DNA from: Alphaproteobacteria bacterium
Lineage (GTDB): Bacteria; Pseudomonadota; Alphaproteobacteria; Sphingomonadales; Kordiimonadaceae
Direction of reading: 5' to 3'
Assembly: GCA_006226495.1 (NCBI GenBank)
Contig: SBGU01000010.1
Coordinates: 1 to 64,000 of the forward strand
Length of the DNA: 64,000 bases
Shown here: in pieces, positions 1-9,255 of the stretch
How positions within the stretch are numbered: the stretch's first letter is position 1
Layout of the letters: every line of letters starts with the position of its first letter
Translations under genes and position numbers: made by a program
Notes under the pieces: generated by a model
Told to the model about the DNA's origin: nothing
What the model saw: the letters and a program-made list of their open reading frames with translations, nothing else
Databases searched by the model: none

Positions 1-3000
1 AGGTCGATCTGGTCGGTGCCATGCACATAATCGCGGATGATGTCCTGGCCCCAGCCAGCGCCGAACACAAACGTGTCCGCCCCGCCCTGGCCATATAGCC
101 AGTCGTTGCCGGCGCCGCCATCAAGCGTGTCGTCGCCCGTATTGCCATAAAGCGCGTTGCGGCCGCTGTCGCCGACGAGGCTGTCGCCATACAGGGAACC
201 GAACACATTCTCGACATTGACATAGGTATCGCCTTCGGCGTCGCCGCCCGTGCCGGTGCCGACACTGAGGTCGACGGTCACGGCGGCAGAAGAGCTGCCA
301 TAATAGACCTGGTCGGAGCCCGCGCCACCATCGATGCTGTCGGCACCCGCGCCGCCCTGGATGGTGTCGTGGCCCGCACCACCCGAAATGGTGTCGGCAC
401 CGCGATAGCCAAGCAGCGCATCATTACCGCTGAAGCCAAAAATGATGTCGTCATTTGACGATCCTGCCACGGTGTTATTGCCGCTGTCGCCGCCGAAGAA
501 GGGATTGGCATAATAGATCCAGAGCGCGTCCGGCGTGAAATCACCCTCGTCGGCGTTCATCACCAAAATGCTGTTGCCATTGCCATCGGCAATCAGGACA
601 TCTGCGCCCTGCTGGTGAATGCTGAGGTCAAAATAATCTACCCCGGCATTGAACAGGTCGATCTGATCCGCGCCAGAAAAATCGGCAATCGTATCGTTGC
701 CCCAGCCAGCGCCAAACGCAAACACATCGCCACCTGAACCACCGGTCATATAGTCGTCGCCGGTGCCGCCCACGATACTGTCAGCGTTGTCGTGGCCAAA
801 CAGCGTGTCATTGCCATCGCCACCCAGGAGCGTATCCTGGCCGGCACCACCATTTTCAAGATCGTCCCCTGCACCGCCGTTGATCCGGTCGTCACCGTCG
901 CCACCATGCAGGCTGTCGAATCCGATACCGCCTTCGAGATAGTCGTCGCCGGCATTGCCATACAGGCTGTCGTTACCGTCGCTACCAATCAGCGTATCGT
1001 CGTTTGAGCCGCCACGCAGGCTGTCGTCGCCGGACATGCCGAGCATATAGTCTGCGGCCGCGGTTCCGTTGATCGTATCATCGTCCAGGCTGCCGGAAAC
1101 CACACTTGCGCCGTGTGACTGTGCAAACCAATTGTAAAAATCTCCCAGCGAGACATCCAAAAGGCGCGCGACAAGGGCATCGCCGACAAAAAATTCGAGG
1201 AAATTGTCGTTGCCTGTATGGCTGATCTGGTACCCTTGGCCAGTGCCATAGCTGCTGATGTCGATTGTATCGACATCGGTATTGAAGTCGGTGATCACGT
1301 TCCCCGTGCCCGAAAGCACAAATCGGTCGCCACCTTCACCGCCGGTCAGGGTATCGGCGCCGCTGCCCGAATAAATCAGGTCGCCATCCACGGAGCCGAC
1401 GATGGAATCGTCACCTGTGCCACCGTCGATCAAGCCAAAAATATGTCCGTCTGCCGAGGCGAACGTATCATTGCCGCCGCCGAGCCTGACAAAGCCGTTT
1501 ATCTGACCTGTGTTGCTGATTTCGTCGCTGGTCGACCCGGTAGCAACATTACCGAGCAAAGTACCGGTATTGGCCAGACTGACGGAGCCGTTCGGTGCCG
1601 CACTGAAGAAGGAATAAAAACCCTGCACGGTGCCGTCGTTGCTGTAGTCGCCTTCCCAACTTGCGTAAATCCCATAGGAGGAAGCAACATTTCCGGCAGA
1701 TGTCGCCGTAATGGTGCCCGTGTTGGTAAAGGAAAAGGCGGTCGACGGAATACCAACCATAACGCCAAACGACCGATTCTGGCCAACGGCTTCGATGATG
1801 CCGGAGTTCGTGAAGCTGTTGCCTTCGAATTCGACACCATAGGCGGCATTTTCGCTCCAGGCGGATATCAGGCCACTGTTATCGAAGCTTGCCACGACAC
1901 GGGACGCGGTTTCGACGCCGTATACGATGTCATTGCCAACAGCATAGACCGAACCGGAATTGGCAATATCGGTGCCACCATAAATCACAATCCCGCTGGC
2001 ATCATATGGGCCTGCGACAACCAGGGTACCAGAATTGACGAGTGAGCCATTGGTGCCGATACGTATGGCAAACATGTCATCTGTTTCGGCGCCGACCCAG
2101 AATGTGCCTTGCTGCACGACATTGACACCGTCGCCGGCCGAGAAGCCATAGAAGCTCTCGATGACCAATTCGTTCGAGGCACTGAGCGTGGTGTCGTCCC
2201 AGAGGTCCGAATACATGTAATGCACCGTTGTCGGTGTCGTACCGGGATCCGGCTGGTCGGTCCAGGGGGCATAATTGTCGAGGAACCGTTCGAAGAATGT
2301 CGGCAAGACAAAATTGCCGATACCCAGGTCGCTCGCGTTCACGCCGGTCAGGGTGATGCTGTCGTTTGCACCGAAGGTAATGACCGTGTCCGCACCCTGC
2401 TGGATGATTGTCAGGTCATCCATGGTAAAGACACCGATCGCCCGCACGTCGATAAGGTCATCATCCGCGCAGAAGTCGGTGATCGTATCGTCGCCCCACA
2501 GCACGCCGGGGCGGAACACATCGGCGCCGGCACCCCCTGTGAACGTGTCGTCCAGCAACGAACCTTCAAGGGTATCAGCACCTGCCGTCCCGATATATTC
2601 GGTGCGGTCGATGATCCTGATGTTTGGAATGTCGGACGCGTCCAGGTCGTAAAAGATAACGCTGTTGCCGGCACCGTCCGACATTTGCAGCGCCCCGTCC
2701 TGCCAGGCGATGGTCATATCGGCGGCAGTCAGCCCCGTGCCGATGATGCTGATATAATCTTCGTCGGTACAGAAGCTGAGAATACTGTCCGTGCCCCAAT
2801 CGACACCGAAAGCAAAAACGTCATTCCCTCGATAGCCGCTGAGGGTATCGTCACCAGCGCCACCATCGAGGATGTCGTTGCCGAAGTCACCGCCGAGAAT
2901 GTCATCACCGTTGCCGCCAAACAGATAGTCATTACCCGCGCCACCGCCCAGGGTATCGTTTTGTTCACCGCCATAGAGCGTGTCGACACCGTCTCCGCCG

Positions 3001-6000
3001 CTCAGATAGTCCCAGCCCTCGCCGCCTTCGAGCCAGTCATTGTCGTCGCCGCCCTGCATGGTGTCATCGCCGTTACCGCCATACAGGGTATCGGCACCAC
3101 CACCCGCGAACAGAAAGTCGTTGCCTTCCCCGCCATCGATCAGGTCGTCTGCATCACCGTTGCTGAGCGCATATTCTGCCTCTGTAATCGTGTCGTTGCC
3201 TGCACCCCCATACAGGGTGTCGGCCCCGGTACCGCCATGAATGAAATCGCCATCGTCCCCGGCATCGACCAGGTCGCCGTCTGCGCCCGACCAGATGGTA
3301 TCCGCGCCGGCGCCTCCCATGACGGTGTCGGCGCCATCGCCTGAAAAGAGCGTGTCACTGCCCAAGCCACCGAGCAACTGGTCGTCGCCGCAGCCACCAA
3401 CCAGTCGATCACCACCATTGCCGCCATCCAGGGTGTCGTCGCCACAGGAACCGGCAAGGGTATCGTCGCCATTGCCCCCCACCAGACTGTCGTTGCCGCC
3501 ACCGCCGAACAGGCCGTCGCTGTTGGCACCGCCCGTAATGGTTTCGGCGCCGGCTTCGCCATAATGGTTCATGCCGCCCCAATAGTTGGTATAGGCACGG
3601 CTGTCCGACATGTTCACCAGGAAGTAATGATCACCGCCGTCGACAAGTTCGACACTGTGGCCATGACCCGTGAGGGTGATTTCGATCGTTTGGTTCACAT
3701 CGGGCAGCGAAATGGTCAGCAGGTCGTCGTTGCCCACTTCGGAAACATCGGCCTCGGGTATTCCCATCGCGCCGGTCGAGGTGTCGTTGAAATAGCCAAT
3801 TTCCACATAATCGCCGGCGCCAAAATTGGAGATGGTGTCGCCTCTCAGGTTCGAGGCATGTCCCTGAACGAAATCGCCGTCTGAATCCTCACCGAAATCG
3901 ATAATGTCTTCTTCGTATCCGGGGGATATAAAGTCTGCCCCGGCGCCCCCTTCGAGCGTCATTCCGGCGTAGCTGTAATACATGTAGAGGCGGTCGTTGC
4001 CATTGCCACCATTCAGGAGGCTGGTGCCGCCCCGGGCAAGGAGTGTATCGTCGCCATGGCCACCAAACATATAGTCCTGGCCGTCCTGCTGGACCGGGTT
4101 TACCGTCAGATAGTCGTTGCCGTCCTCACCCCAGATCGTATCGGAGCCATAGCCCGCATCAAGGGTGTCGGCGCCATTTCCGCCTGACAGATGGTCGTCG
4201 CCCCGGTCGCCCCTGATCGAATCGTCACCATTGCCGCCGGTCGCACTGTCGTTGCCATATCCAACATAGATGAAGTCATTGCCGTCCCCGCCTTCGAGGG
4301 TATCGTCCCCGTCGCCGCCGTTCAGCGTGTCGCTGCCGCTATCACCCACGATGCTGTCATCACCGGCGCCGCCATAGGCAGAATCGCTGCCATCGCCGGC
4401 TATGATCGTATCGTTGTTGTTGCCGCCATCAAGCCGGTCATCGCCGGCGCCGCCATCCAGGCTGTCGTCGCCCGCGCCACCGCCGAGATAGTCATTATCG
4501 GCGCCGCCCAGCAAGGTGTCGTCGCCGTTTGCGCCCACGAGGGTATCGACGCCGTCGCCGCCTTCGATCAGGTCGTTACCGTCTTCGCCATACAGTGAAT
4601 CCCGGCCGCCCAGGCCATAGATTGTGTCGTCGCCGATGTCGCCGTGCAGTTCGTCGTTGCAGCTTGTGCCGGTGAAGACCGCGCCGTCGAACAGGTTCAC
4701 GATATCCGCTTCCGTGAGGTCGGATGCCGTGACCCCCGTGAGGCGGATCATATTGCCGTTGCCGTCGGACACCAGCACGTCGTCGCCGTCCTGGGTGATG
4801 CTCAGGTCATCATAATGCAGGTCTCGCACCTCAAGGAGGATGCTGTCCGTGCCGTCTTCGAAATCGGTGATCGTGTCGTTGCCCCAACTGTCGCCGAACC
4901 GGAACGTGTCGGCGCCCGCGCCGCCCACCAGTGTGTCGCTGCCTTCGCCGCCCGCGAGCGTGTCGTTGCCGGCATTGCCTTCCAGCATGTTGTCGGCATT
5001 GTTGCCGCTGATGATATCGTTGCCGCCGGCACCATAGGCATTTTCGATCACGGCGCCCTGCATCAGGTAGACCGTGTCGGTTTCCTGCCAGTTCTGGTAG
5101 CTGCCATAATAAGTGATGGTGGTGCCGACATTCAGCCAGCCGCCCCCGGTGGTGAGGTTCAGTTCCACATCGGTGTTGCCGCCGGTGATGCCGATGGTAT
5201 CGGTGCCACCCGCGTCCCAGATGGTCTGGAAATACCGCTGGCCCAGGTCGAAGATATAGCTGTCGTCGCCTGCCGTGGCATTATAGTTGGTGCCATACAG
5301 ATGCTGCAGCGCCATGATGTCCAGCATCATGAAGGTCTGGGGCGACAGGTCGCCCGAATAGGCGCCGGGGTAGCGCGCGCTTTCGTCATAGGCCATGACC
5401 GAATAGTCCCAGCCGTCGTATTCATATGGCACCGCACTGAAGGTGCCATAGCTGCTGAACGTGTGTTTCAGGCCCAGCGCATGGCCAAGCTCGTGCAGCA
5501 GGATGGTTTCGAAATCACCCTGGTCCTCGCTCATGTTATAGGTCGAAAACCACATGTCGCCCGCCGACTGGCTGTCCCACGGGTAATAGCCCCAGGCGGC
5601 GGCGCCAGAGAGATAATAATCGGTCCACACGGGCCGGATGGTGCCCGCAGTGGTGGCGGTTTCCTCGACCTCGACAAACACCAGGTTGGTATATTGGCTG
5701 AGCATGTCGAAGGTGGCGCGGAAAAAGTCCTGCGCTGCGTCGGACAGGGCGTAATAGGCTTGGCCGGGCTCGCCATAGCTGCCATAGCCGCTGCCGCCAT
5801 AATAGACGGACTCCGAATCCGGGAAGCTGAAGGTCAGGGTATAGGTGCCGCCTTCGGCGTCCTCGGCATATTGTTTGCCCATCAACAGCGTGTCGACGAG
5901 GGTGTTATTGTCGGCAAAAACCAGGATGTCGCGGATATCGTCGATGCCGTCCAGAAGGCCGTTGGCATTCACTTCGCCGGTCTGGGCACCTGTTTCGCCG

Positions 6001-6179
6001 GTGACGGCGCCGGTGCCGGTGCTGCCCGGTATATTGGTGCCCGACAGCGCATCGTCGGTGGCGGTGCCGGGCTGGAAGGTATCCACCGCGCTGCCGGTTG
6101 TGGTCGCCGCATCGGTTTCCAGGGCCTTGTGGCCACCAGCCAATGCCTGTGCGCGCACCCTGCCTGCCAGGTCATCCAT
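1..6179 (-). CDS. Giant serralysin-like M10 metalloprotease with RTX repeats (3' end beyond window)
   Basis: An open frame runs from an ATG at 6179 to the left edge without a stop: 2059 codons, C-terminus missing. The N-terminus has no Sec signal, as expected for a type I secretion substrate. HELGHALGLKH at residues 229-239 is the metzincin zinc site HExxHxxGxxH, and SVMAYDE with Met262 is the Met-turn, so the catalytic domain is intact. A serralysin C-terminal region follows, then long arrays of GGxGxDxLx calcium-binding nonapeptides broken by spacer units of the type GWGNDTIxDF. Residues about 1375-1560 instead carry repeats of the form NSGxI (see findings). A run GGGGG lies about 8 bases before the ATG and an in-frame stop lies at 6228-6230. 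Protease activity is well supported; the substrate is unknown. No type I exporter genes are in the window. Calcium-dependent folding outside the cell is expected from the family. Confidence 0.93.
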   Translation of the reverse strand, partial: MDDLAGRVRAQALAGGHKALETDAATTTGSAVDTFQPGTATDDALSGTNIPGSTGTGAVTGETGAQTGEVNANGLLDGIDDIRDILVFADNNTLVDTLLMGKQYAEDAEGGTYTLTFSFPDSESVYYGGSGYGSYGEPGQAYYALSDAAQDFFRATFDMLSQYTNLVFVEVEETATTAGTIRPVWTDYYLSGAAAWGYYPWDSQSAGDMWFSTYNMSEDQGDFETILLHELGHALGLKHTFSSYGTFSAVPYEYDGWDYSVMAYDESARYPGAYSGDLSPQTFMMLDIMALQHLYGTNYNATAGDDSYIFDLGQRYFQTIWDAGGTDTIGITGGNTDVELNLTTGGGWLNVGTTITYYGSYQNWQETDTVYLMQGAVIENAYGAGGNDIISGNNADNMLEGNAGNDTLAGGEGSDTLVGGAGADTFRFGDSWGNDTITDFEDGTDSILLEVRDLHYDDLSITQDGDDVLVSDGNGNMIRLTGVTASDLTEADIVNLFDGAVFTGTSCNDELHGDIGDDTIYGLGGRDSLYGEDGNDLIEGGDGVDTLVGANGDDTLLGGADNDYLGGGAGDDSLDGGAGDDRLDGGNNNDTIIAGDGSDSAYGGAGDDSIVGDSGSDTLNGGDGDDTLEGGDGNDFIYVGYGNDSATGGNGDDSIRGDRGDDHLSGGNGADTLDAGYGSDTIWGEDGNDYLTVNPVQQDGQDYMFGGHGDDTLLARGGTSLLNGGNGNDRLYMYYSYAGMTLEGGAGADFISPGYEEDIIDFGEDSDGDFVQGHASNLRGDTISNFGAGDYVEIGYFNDTSTGAMGIPEADVSEVGNDDLLTISLPDVNQTIEITLTGHGHSVELVDGGDHYFLVNMSDSRAYTNYWGGMNHYGEAGAETITGGANSDGLFGGGGNDSLVGGNGDDTLAGSCGDDTLDGGNGGDRLVGGCGDDQLLGGLGSDTLFSGDGADTVMGGAGADTIWSGADGDLVDAGDDGDFIHGGTGADTLYGGAGNDTITEAEYALSNGDADDLIDGGEGNDFLFAGGGADTLYGGNGDDTMQGGDDNDWLEGGEGWDYLSGGDGVDTLYGGEQNDTLGGGAGNDYLFGGNGDDILGGDFGNDILDGGAGDDTLSGYRGNDVFAFGVDWGTDSILSFCTDEDYISIIGTGLTAADMTIAWQDGALQMSDGAGNSVIFYDLDASDIPNIRIIDRTEYIGTAGADTLEGSLLDDTFTGGAGADVFRPGVLWGDDTITDFCADDDLIDVRAIGVFTMDDLTIIQQGADTVITFGANDSITLTGVNASDLGIGNFVLPTFFERFLDNYAPWTDQPDPGTTPTTVHYMYSDLWDDTTLSASNELVIESFYGFSAGDGVNVVQQGTFWVGAETDDMFAIRIGTNGSLVNSGTLVVAGPYDASGIVIYGGTDIANSGSVYAVGNDIVYGVETASRVVASFDNSGLISAWSENAAYGVEFEGNSFTNSGIIEAVGQNRSFGVMVGIPSTAFSFTNTGTITATSAGNVASSYGIYASWEGDYSNDGTVQGFYSFFSAAPNGSVSLANTGTLLGNVATGSTSDEISNTGQINGFVRLGGGNDTFASADGHIFGLIDGGTGDDSIVGSVDGDLIYSGSGADTLTGGEGGDRFVLSGTGNVITDFNTDVDTIDISSYGTGQGYQISHTGNDNFLEFFVGDALVARLLDVSLGDFYNWFAQSHGASVVSGSLDDDTINGTAAADYMLGMSGDDSLRGGSNDDTLIGSDGNDSLYGNAGDDYLEGGIGFDSLHGGDGDDRINGGAGDDLENGGAGQDTLLGGDGNDTLFGHDNADSIVGGTGDDYMTGGSGGDVFAFGAGWGNDTIADFSGADQIDLFNAGVDYFDLSIHQQGADVLIADGNGNSILVMNADEGDFTPDALWIYYANPFFGGDSGNNTVAGSSNDDIIFGFSGNDALLGYRGADTISGGAGHDTIQGGAGADSIDGGAGSDQVYYGSSSAAVTVDLSVGTGTGGDAEGDTYVNVENVFGSLYGDSLVGDSGRNALYGNTGDDTLDGGAGNDWLYGQGGADTFVFGAGWGQDIIRDYVHGTDQID

Positions 6180-6518
6180 AAAACAAACCCCCGTTTTGGC
6201 GGCCACCGTGAAGAAGTGCCGCCCAAATCAATCAAAAATAGTCATAGGCATCTGGTGCCGGCACAATAACCGACCCTTAATTCTAGTATCGGCACCCCCC
6301 ATGAGGGTCAAGCTGAAACCCGCGCAAAATAAAGGCAACAGTATCATTCCAGCCACTTCAGGGCGAACTTCTTTGCCACCGGCACGGCAATGCACCGATG
6401 ACAACCCCTTTTTCAATCATCCGATGTGGTGCGGCATAAAAAAAGGGCGTGAAAACCACGCCCTTCATATTTCCGGTTTGCGACCGCGAACCCGCTTCGG
6501 GCCCCATGCCTGACGGCA
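6180..6518. other. Intergenic region between GH3 and the RTX protease
   Basis: About 340 bases. It must hold the promoter of the minus-strand RTX protease, but I see no convincing -35/-10 pair. The right part holds the terminator of the upstream GH3 gene. Short frames here have no recognisable product. Confidence 0.6.
6438..6465 (-). terminator. Intrinsic terminator of GH3 gene
   Basis: A 9-bp perfect stem (6443-6451 with 6457-6465, GGGCGTG core) with a 5-base loop is followed on the minus strand by seven T. It lies about 55 bases after the GH3 stop codon. Confidence 0.85.
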
Positions 6519-9053
6519 TTATCGAAGCGGGCAGCCTTGGGAGGACGGTCCGGAAATATTGAGTGAGATATTGGCCACCACCATTTCCGCGGGGCCCGAT
6601 GTGCCCAGGCGGAACGGTTCGCTGATGCGGCTGAAATCCTGCCCGTCGGCAAAGCATACGAGCGGCACCGAAACGGTTTTCCAGCCCGCGCCTTCGGCGC
6701 CTTCCAGCATCGGGTTCAGGACCACCGAACGTTCGCAGCCCTCGCCGCAGCGCAGCGCCAGGGTGACGTCGCCTTCGGGCGCGTCAACGATGTTCAGATC
6801 GAAACTGATCTCGGCCCCGGCAGCGGCATAGGCGGTCCAGTCAAACGCCGGGCCGTCGCTCATGATCAGGCTGACCGGCGCATCTTTCAGCCATTCAAGC
6901 CGGATGGCGTCGCCCTGCACGTCCTTGTCGACAAGGCTGGCTTTGGCGGCACCGCTCGGCAGCGCGGCATAGGAACCGCTGATCTGCTGGGTATTATGGG
7001 CATCCTGGATCTTGACGAGCCAGGGACCATAGGCCCGGCCGGCAAACAGGTGCAGGTCCTCAAGGGACGCCGATTTCACGCCGGCCACATCCTCGGCCAG
7101 CAGGCCAGGGCCAACACCGGCGCCCGCATAATCAAGGCCATACCCCAGTGCGAACTGCGGGTCATAGCCCGGTTTGCCCTTGTTCAGTTCGTCCTGCAGC
7201 GGCGTTTTGGGCCAGGAGAACGACAGCCGGCCCGTGAAATCGTGCCGCGCCGTGCCGTCCGCGCCCGCGACCAGCACATCGGCCACACCCGCACCTTCCG
7301 TGCCCGGCAACCAGGCGGCCACAAAGGCGTCGGAGGCGTTGATTTCCGGGTTCACCCACATCGGGCGGCCCGACAGGAACACGCTGACCACCGGAATGCC
7401 GTCGGCCTTCAGTTTCTTCAGAAGCGCGAGGCTTTGTTTGTTGCCGGGTTCGAACTCGACCGTTTCAATGTCGCCCTGCCCTTCGGCATAGGGGTTTTCG
7501 CCAAACACCACCACGGCGACATCGGGCTTTTTGTCATAGCTGCCGTCCACCGACAGGATGGCCGTGCCACCTGCTTCTGCCGCCGCATCGCGGATACCGG
7601 CATAGATGGACGTGGCACCCGGGAAGTCGCTGTTCACATTGCCGTCGCCCTGCCAACTGATGGTCCAGCCACCCGACTGTTTGCCGATATTGTCGGCGGC
7701 ATCGCCCGCAACCAGGATGGTCGATTTGGGCGCGATCGGCAGCACATGGCCGGCGTTCTTCAGAAGCACAAGGCTTTCGCGCACGGCCTGCCGCGCAATG
7801 GCGCGGTTTTCAGGCCGGCCGATAATATCGTCCTGCCCGGCAACACCGCGTGCAGACGGTTTGCCCTTGTCGAACAGGCCGGCGCGCAGCTTGACCCGAA
7901 GGATGCGCGACACCGCGTCATCCAGCCGCGCCACGGGAATGACGCCGCTTTTCACCTGATCAAGCGTATTGGCATAAAGCTGTTTCCAGTCCTCGATCAC
8001 CATGAACAGGTCGAGGCCCGCGTTCACGGCGGTCGGGCAGGATGCATTGGTGCAGCCCGGCACCTGGCCATGGCCGTTCCAGTCGCCCACCACGAAACCG
8101 TCGAAACCCATGCGATCCTTCAGGACGTCGGTCAGCATATATTTGTTGCCGTGCATCTTGGTGCCGTTCCAGGACGAGAAGCTGGCCATAACGGTCTGCA
8201 CACCTGCCTCGATGGCGGTGACATAGCCCGCACCATGAATATCGCGCAGTTCCTGTTCGGACATCTTCGCATCACCCTGGTCGTCGCCCCCATCGGTGCC
8301 GCCGTCACCCAGGAAGTGTTTGGCCGTGGCCACCACATGGTTCACATCCAGGAATTCAGATGTGCCCGACTTGCCCTGAAGCCCGGTCACCACGGCGCCG
8401 GCGTAGGATTTCACCAGTGCCGGGTCTTCGGAATAGCTTTCGTAGGTGCGGCCCCAGCGGTCGTTCCTGGCCACCGCGATGGTGGGCGCGAAGGTCCAGT
8501 CGATGCCGGTCGCACGCACTTCAAGCGCGGTCACCTCCCCCACCTTCTGCATCAGGGCCGGGTCGTGCATCGCCCCCAGGCCGACATTGTGCGGGAACAG
8601 GGTGGCGCCAATGACGTTATTGTGGCCGTGCACAGCATCCGAGCCCCAGATGATCGGGATCGCGACACCGCCGTCGGATGTGTCCATCGAGGCTTCATAG
8701 AAACTGTCGGCCAGGGCCAGCCATTCACCGGGCGTCGCATATTTGTTGCGGTTCGGCAGCGAACCGCCGCCGTTCAGCACCGAGCCGACATGATATTTCC
8801 TGATATCTTCCGGGGTAATATACTGGATTTCGACCTGCAGGATCTGGCCGACCTTCTCCTCGAGGCTCATGCGTTTCAGGATTTCGGCCACCCGGGCTTC
8901 GACCGCCCGGTCCTGTGCCACGGACGATTCCACCCTGGGCCAGGCCGCAGGGTCCGCCGCCGCAGCCGTATAAGCCACACCCGCGCCAGAAAGCATGAGG
9001 CAGGCAAGCGCCACCATCCTCGTCGACCGACCAAGGGTAAAATGCGCTGTCAT
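6519..9053 (-). CDS. GH3 beta-glucosidase / exo-beta-glucanase, ExoP-like (periplasmic)
   Basis: 844 residues, the usual length of ExoP-type GH3 enzymes that remove glucose from beta-1,3 or mixed-linkage glucans. A signal peptide ends near AAAA (residues 30-33). The N-terminal barrel contains KHFLGD (245-250) and GFVVGDWNGHGQ, with Asp324 as the expected nucleophile. An alpha/beta sandwich domain and a C-terminal carbohydrate-binding-like domain (about 690-844) follow. GGGAGGACAGT just before the ATG supports the start. Two LacI-type operators lie upstream, and the LacI gene is immediately upstream on the same strand. The GH16 endoglucanase nearby would supply oligosaccharides. A close paralogue lies at 54496-57045. 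GH3 is very likely; the exact linkage is inferred from context. Confidence 0.92.
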   Translation of the reverse strand: MTAHFTLGRSTRMVALACLMLSGAGVAYTAAAADPAAWPRVESSVAQDRAVEARVAEILKRMSLEEKVGQILQVEIQYITPEDIRKYHVGSVLNGGGSLPNRNKYATPGEWLALADSFYEASMDTSDGGVAIPIIWGSDAVHGHNNVIGATLFPHNVGLGAMHDPALMQKVGEVTALEVRATGIDWTFAPTIAVARNDRWGRTYESYSEDPALVKSYAGAVVTGLQGKSGTSEFLDVNHVVATAKHFLGDGGTDGGDDQGDAKMSEQELRDIHGAGYVTAIEAGVQTVMASFSSWNGTKMHGNKYMLTDVLKDRMGFDGFVVGDWNGHGQVPGCTNASCPTAVNAGLDLFMVIEDWKQLYANTLDQVKSGVIPVARLDDAVSRILRVKLRAGLFDKGKPSARGVAGQDDIIGRPENRAIARQAVRESLVLLKNAGHVLPIAPKSTILVAGDAADNIGKQSGGWTISWQGDGNVNSDFPGATSIYAGIRDAAAEAGGTAILSVDGSYDKKPDVAVVVFGENPYAEGQGDIETVEFEPGNKQSLALLKKLKADGIPVVSVFLSGRPMWVNPEINASDAFVAAWLPGTEGAGVADVLVAGADGTARHDFTGRLSFSWPKTPLQDELNKGKPGYDPQFALGYGLDYAGAGVGPGLLAEDVAGVKSASLEDLHLFAGRAYGPWLVKIQDAHNTQQISGSYAALPSGAAKASLVDKDVQGDAIRLEWLKDAPVSLIMSDGPAFDWTAYAAAGAEISFDLNIVDAPEGDVTLALRCGEGCERSVVLNPMLEGAEGAGWKTVSVPLVCFADGQDFSRISEPFRLGTSGPAEMVVANISLNISGPSSQGCPLR

Positions 9054-9120
9054 ACTGTCCTCCCGTACCCCAACCAGACCTTGGAAATGATTAGTTTGGC
9101 TGTCATAGCTTCCCCGATAT

Positions 9121-9132
9121 GACAGCGCTGTC
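9121..9132. promoter_or_regulatory. LacI-type operator 1a (GH3, proximal)
   Basis: Perfect 12-bp palindrome GACAGCGCTGTC, 68 bases before the GH3 start. It shares the flank AAAATAAGACAGCGCTGTCA (minus strand) with the site before the TBDR gene at 18952-18963, which argues for one regulator. Confidence 0.85.
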
Positions 9133-9137
9133 TTATT

Positions 9138-9166
9138 TTAATGCCGCATACGGGCGATTTTGTCCA
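9138..9166 (-). promoter_or_regulatory. Candidate sigma-70 promoter for GH3
   Basis: On the minus strand TGGACA (9161-9166) is followed after exactly 17 bases by CATTAA (9138-9143), then the proximal operator. The same TGGACA-N17 arrangement occurs before the TBDR at 18970-18998, flanked by the same two operators. Confidence 0.5.
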
Positions 9167-9173
9167 GAAAATT

Positions 9174-9189
9174 ATGATAGCGCTGTCAT
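9174..9189. promoter_or_regulatory. LacI-type operator 1b (GH3, distal)
   Basis: ATGATAGCGCTGTCAT, a 16-bp palindrome with one mismatched pair and identical to the GH16 operator at 10387-10402. Its centre is 55 bases from the centre of operator 1a, with the candidate promoter between them. Confidence 0.85.
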
Positions 9190-9255
9190 CACGCTTTTGT
9201 GGTCCCGGCGACCCGGCGGGCGCTCCCGTGGCCGGCAGCCTCAGGTAGACCGGGT

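Noticed and set aside
1-6179. Possible DNA repeat array or CRISPR
   Set aside because: The periodicity is 27 bases from RTX nonapeptide codons with varied sequence; there are no identical repeats with unique spacers.
2109-6269. Long plus-strand open frames (for example 2109-3344 and 4644-6269)
   Set aside because: They are the exact antisense frame of the RTX protease. Gly/Asp-rich codons read backwards as Ala/Val/Ile-rich peptides; they have no family features or ribosome sites.
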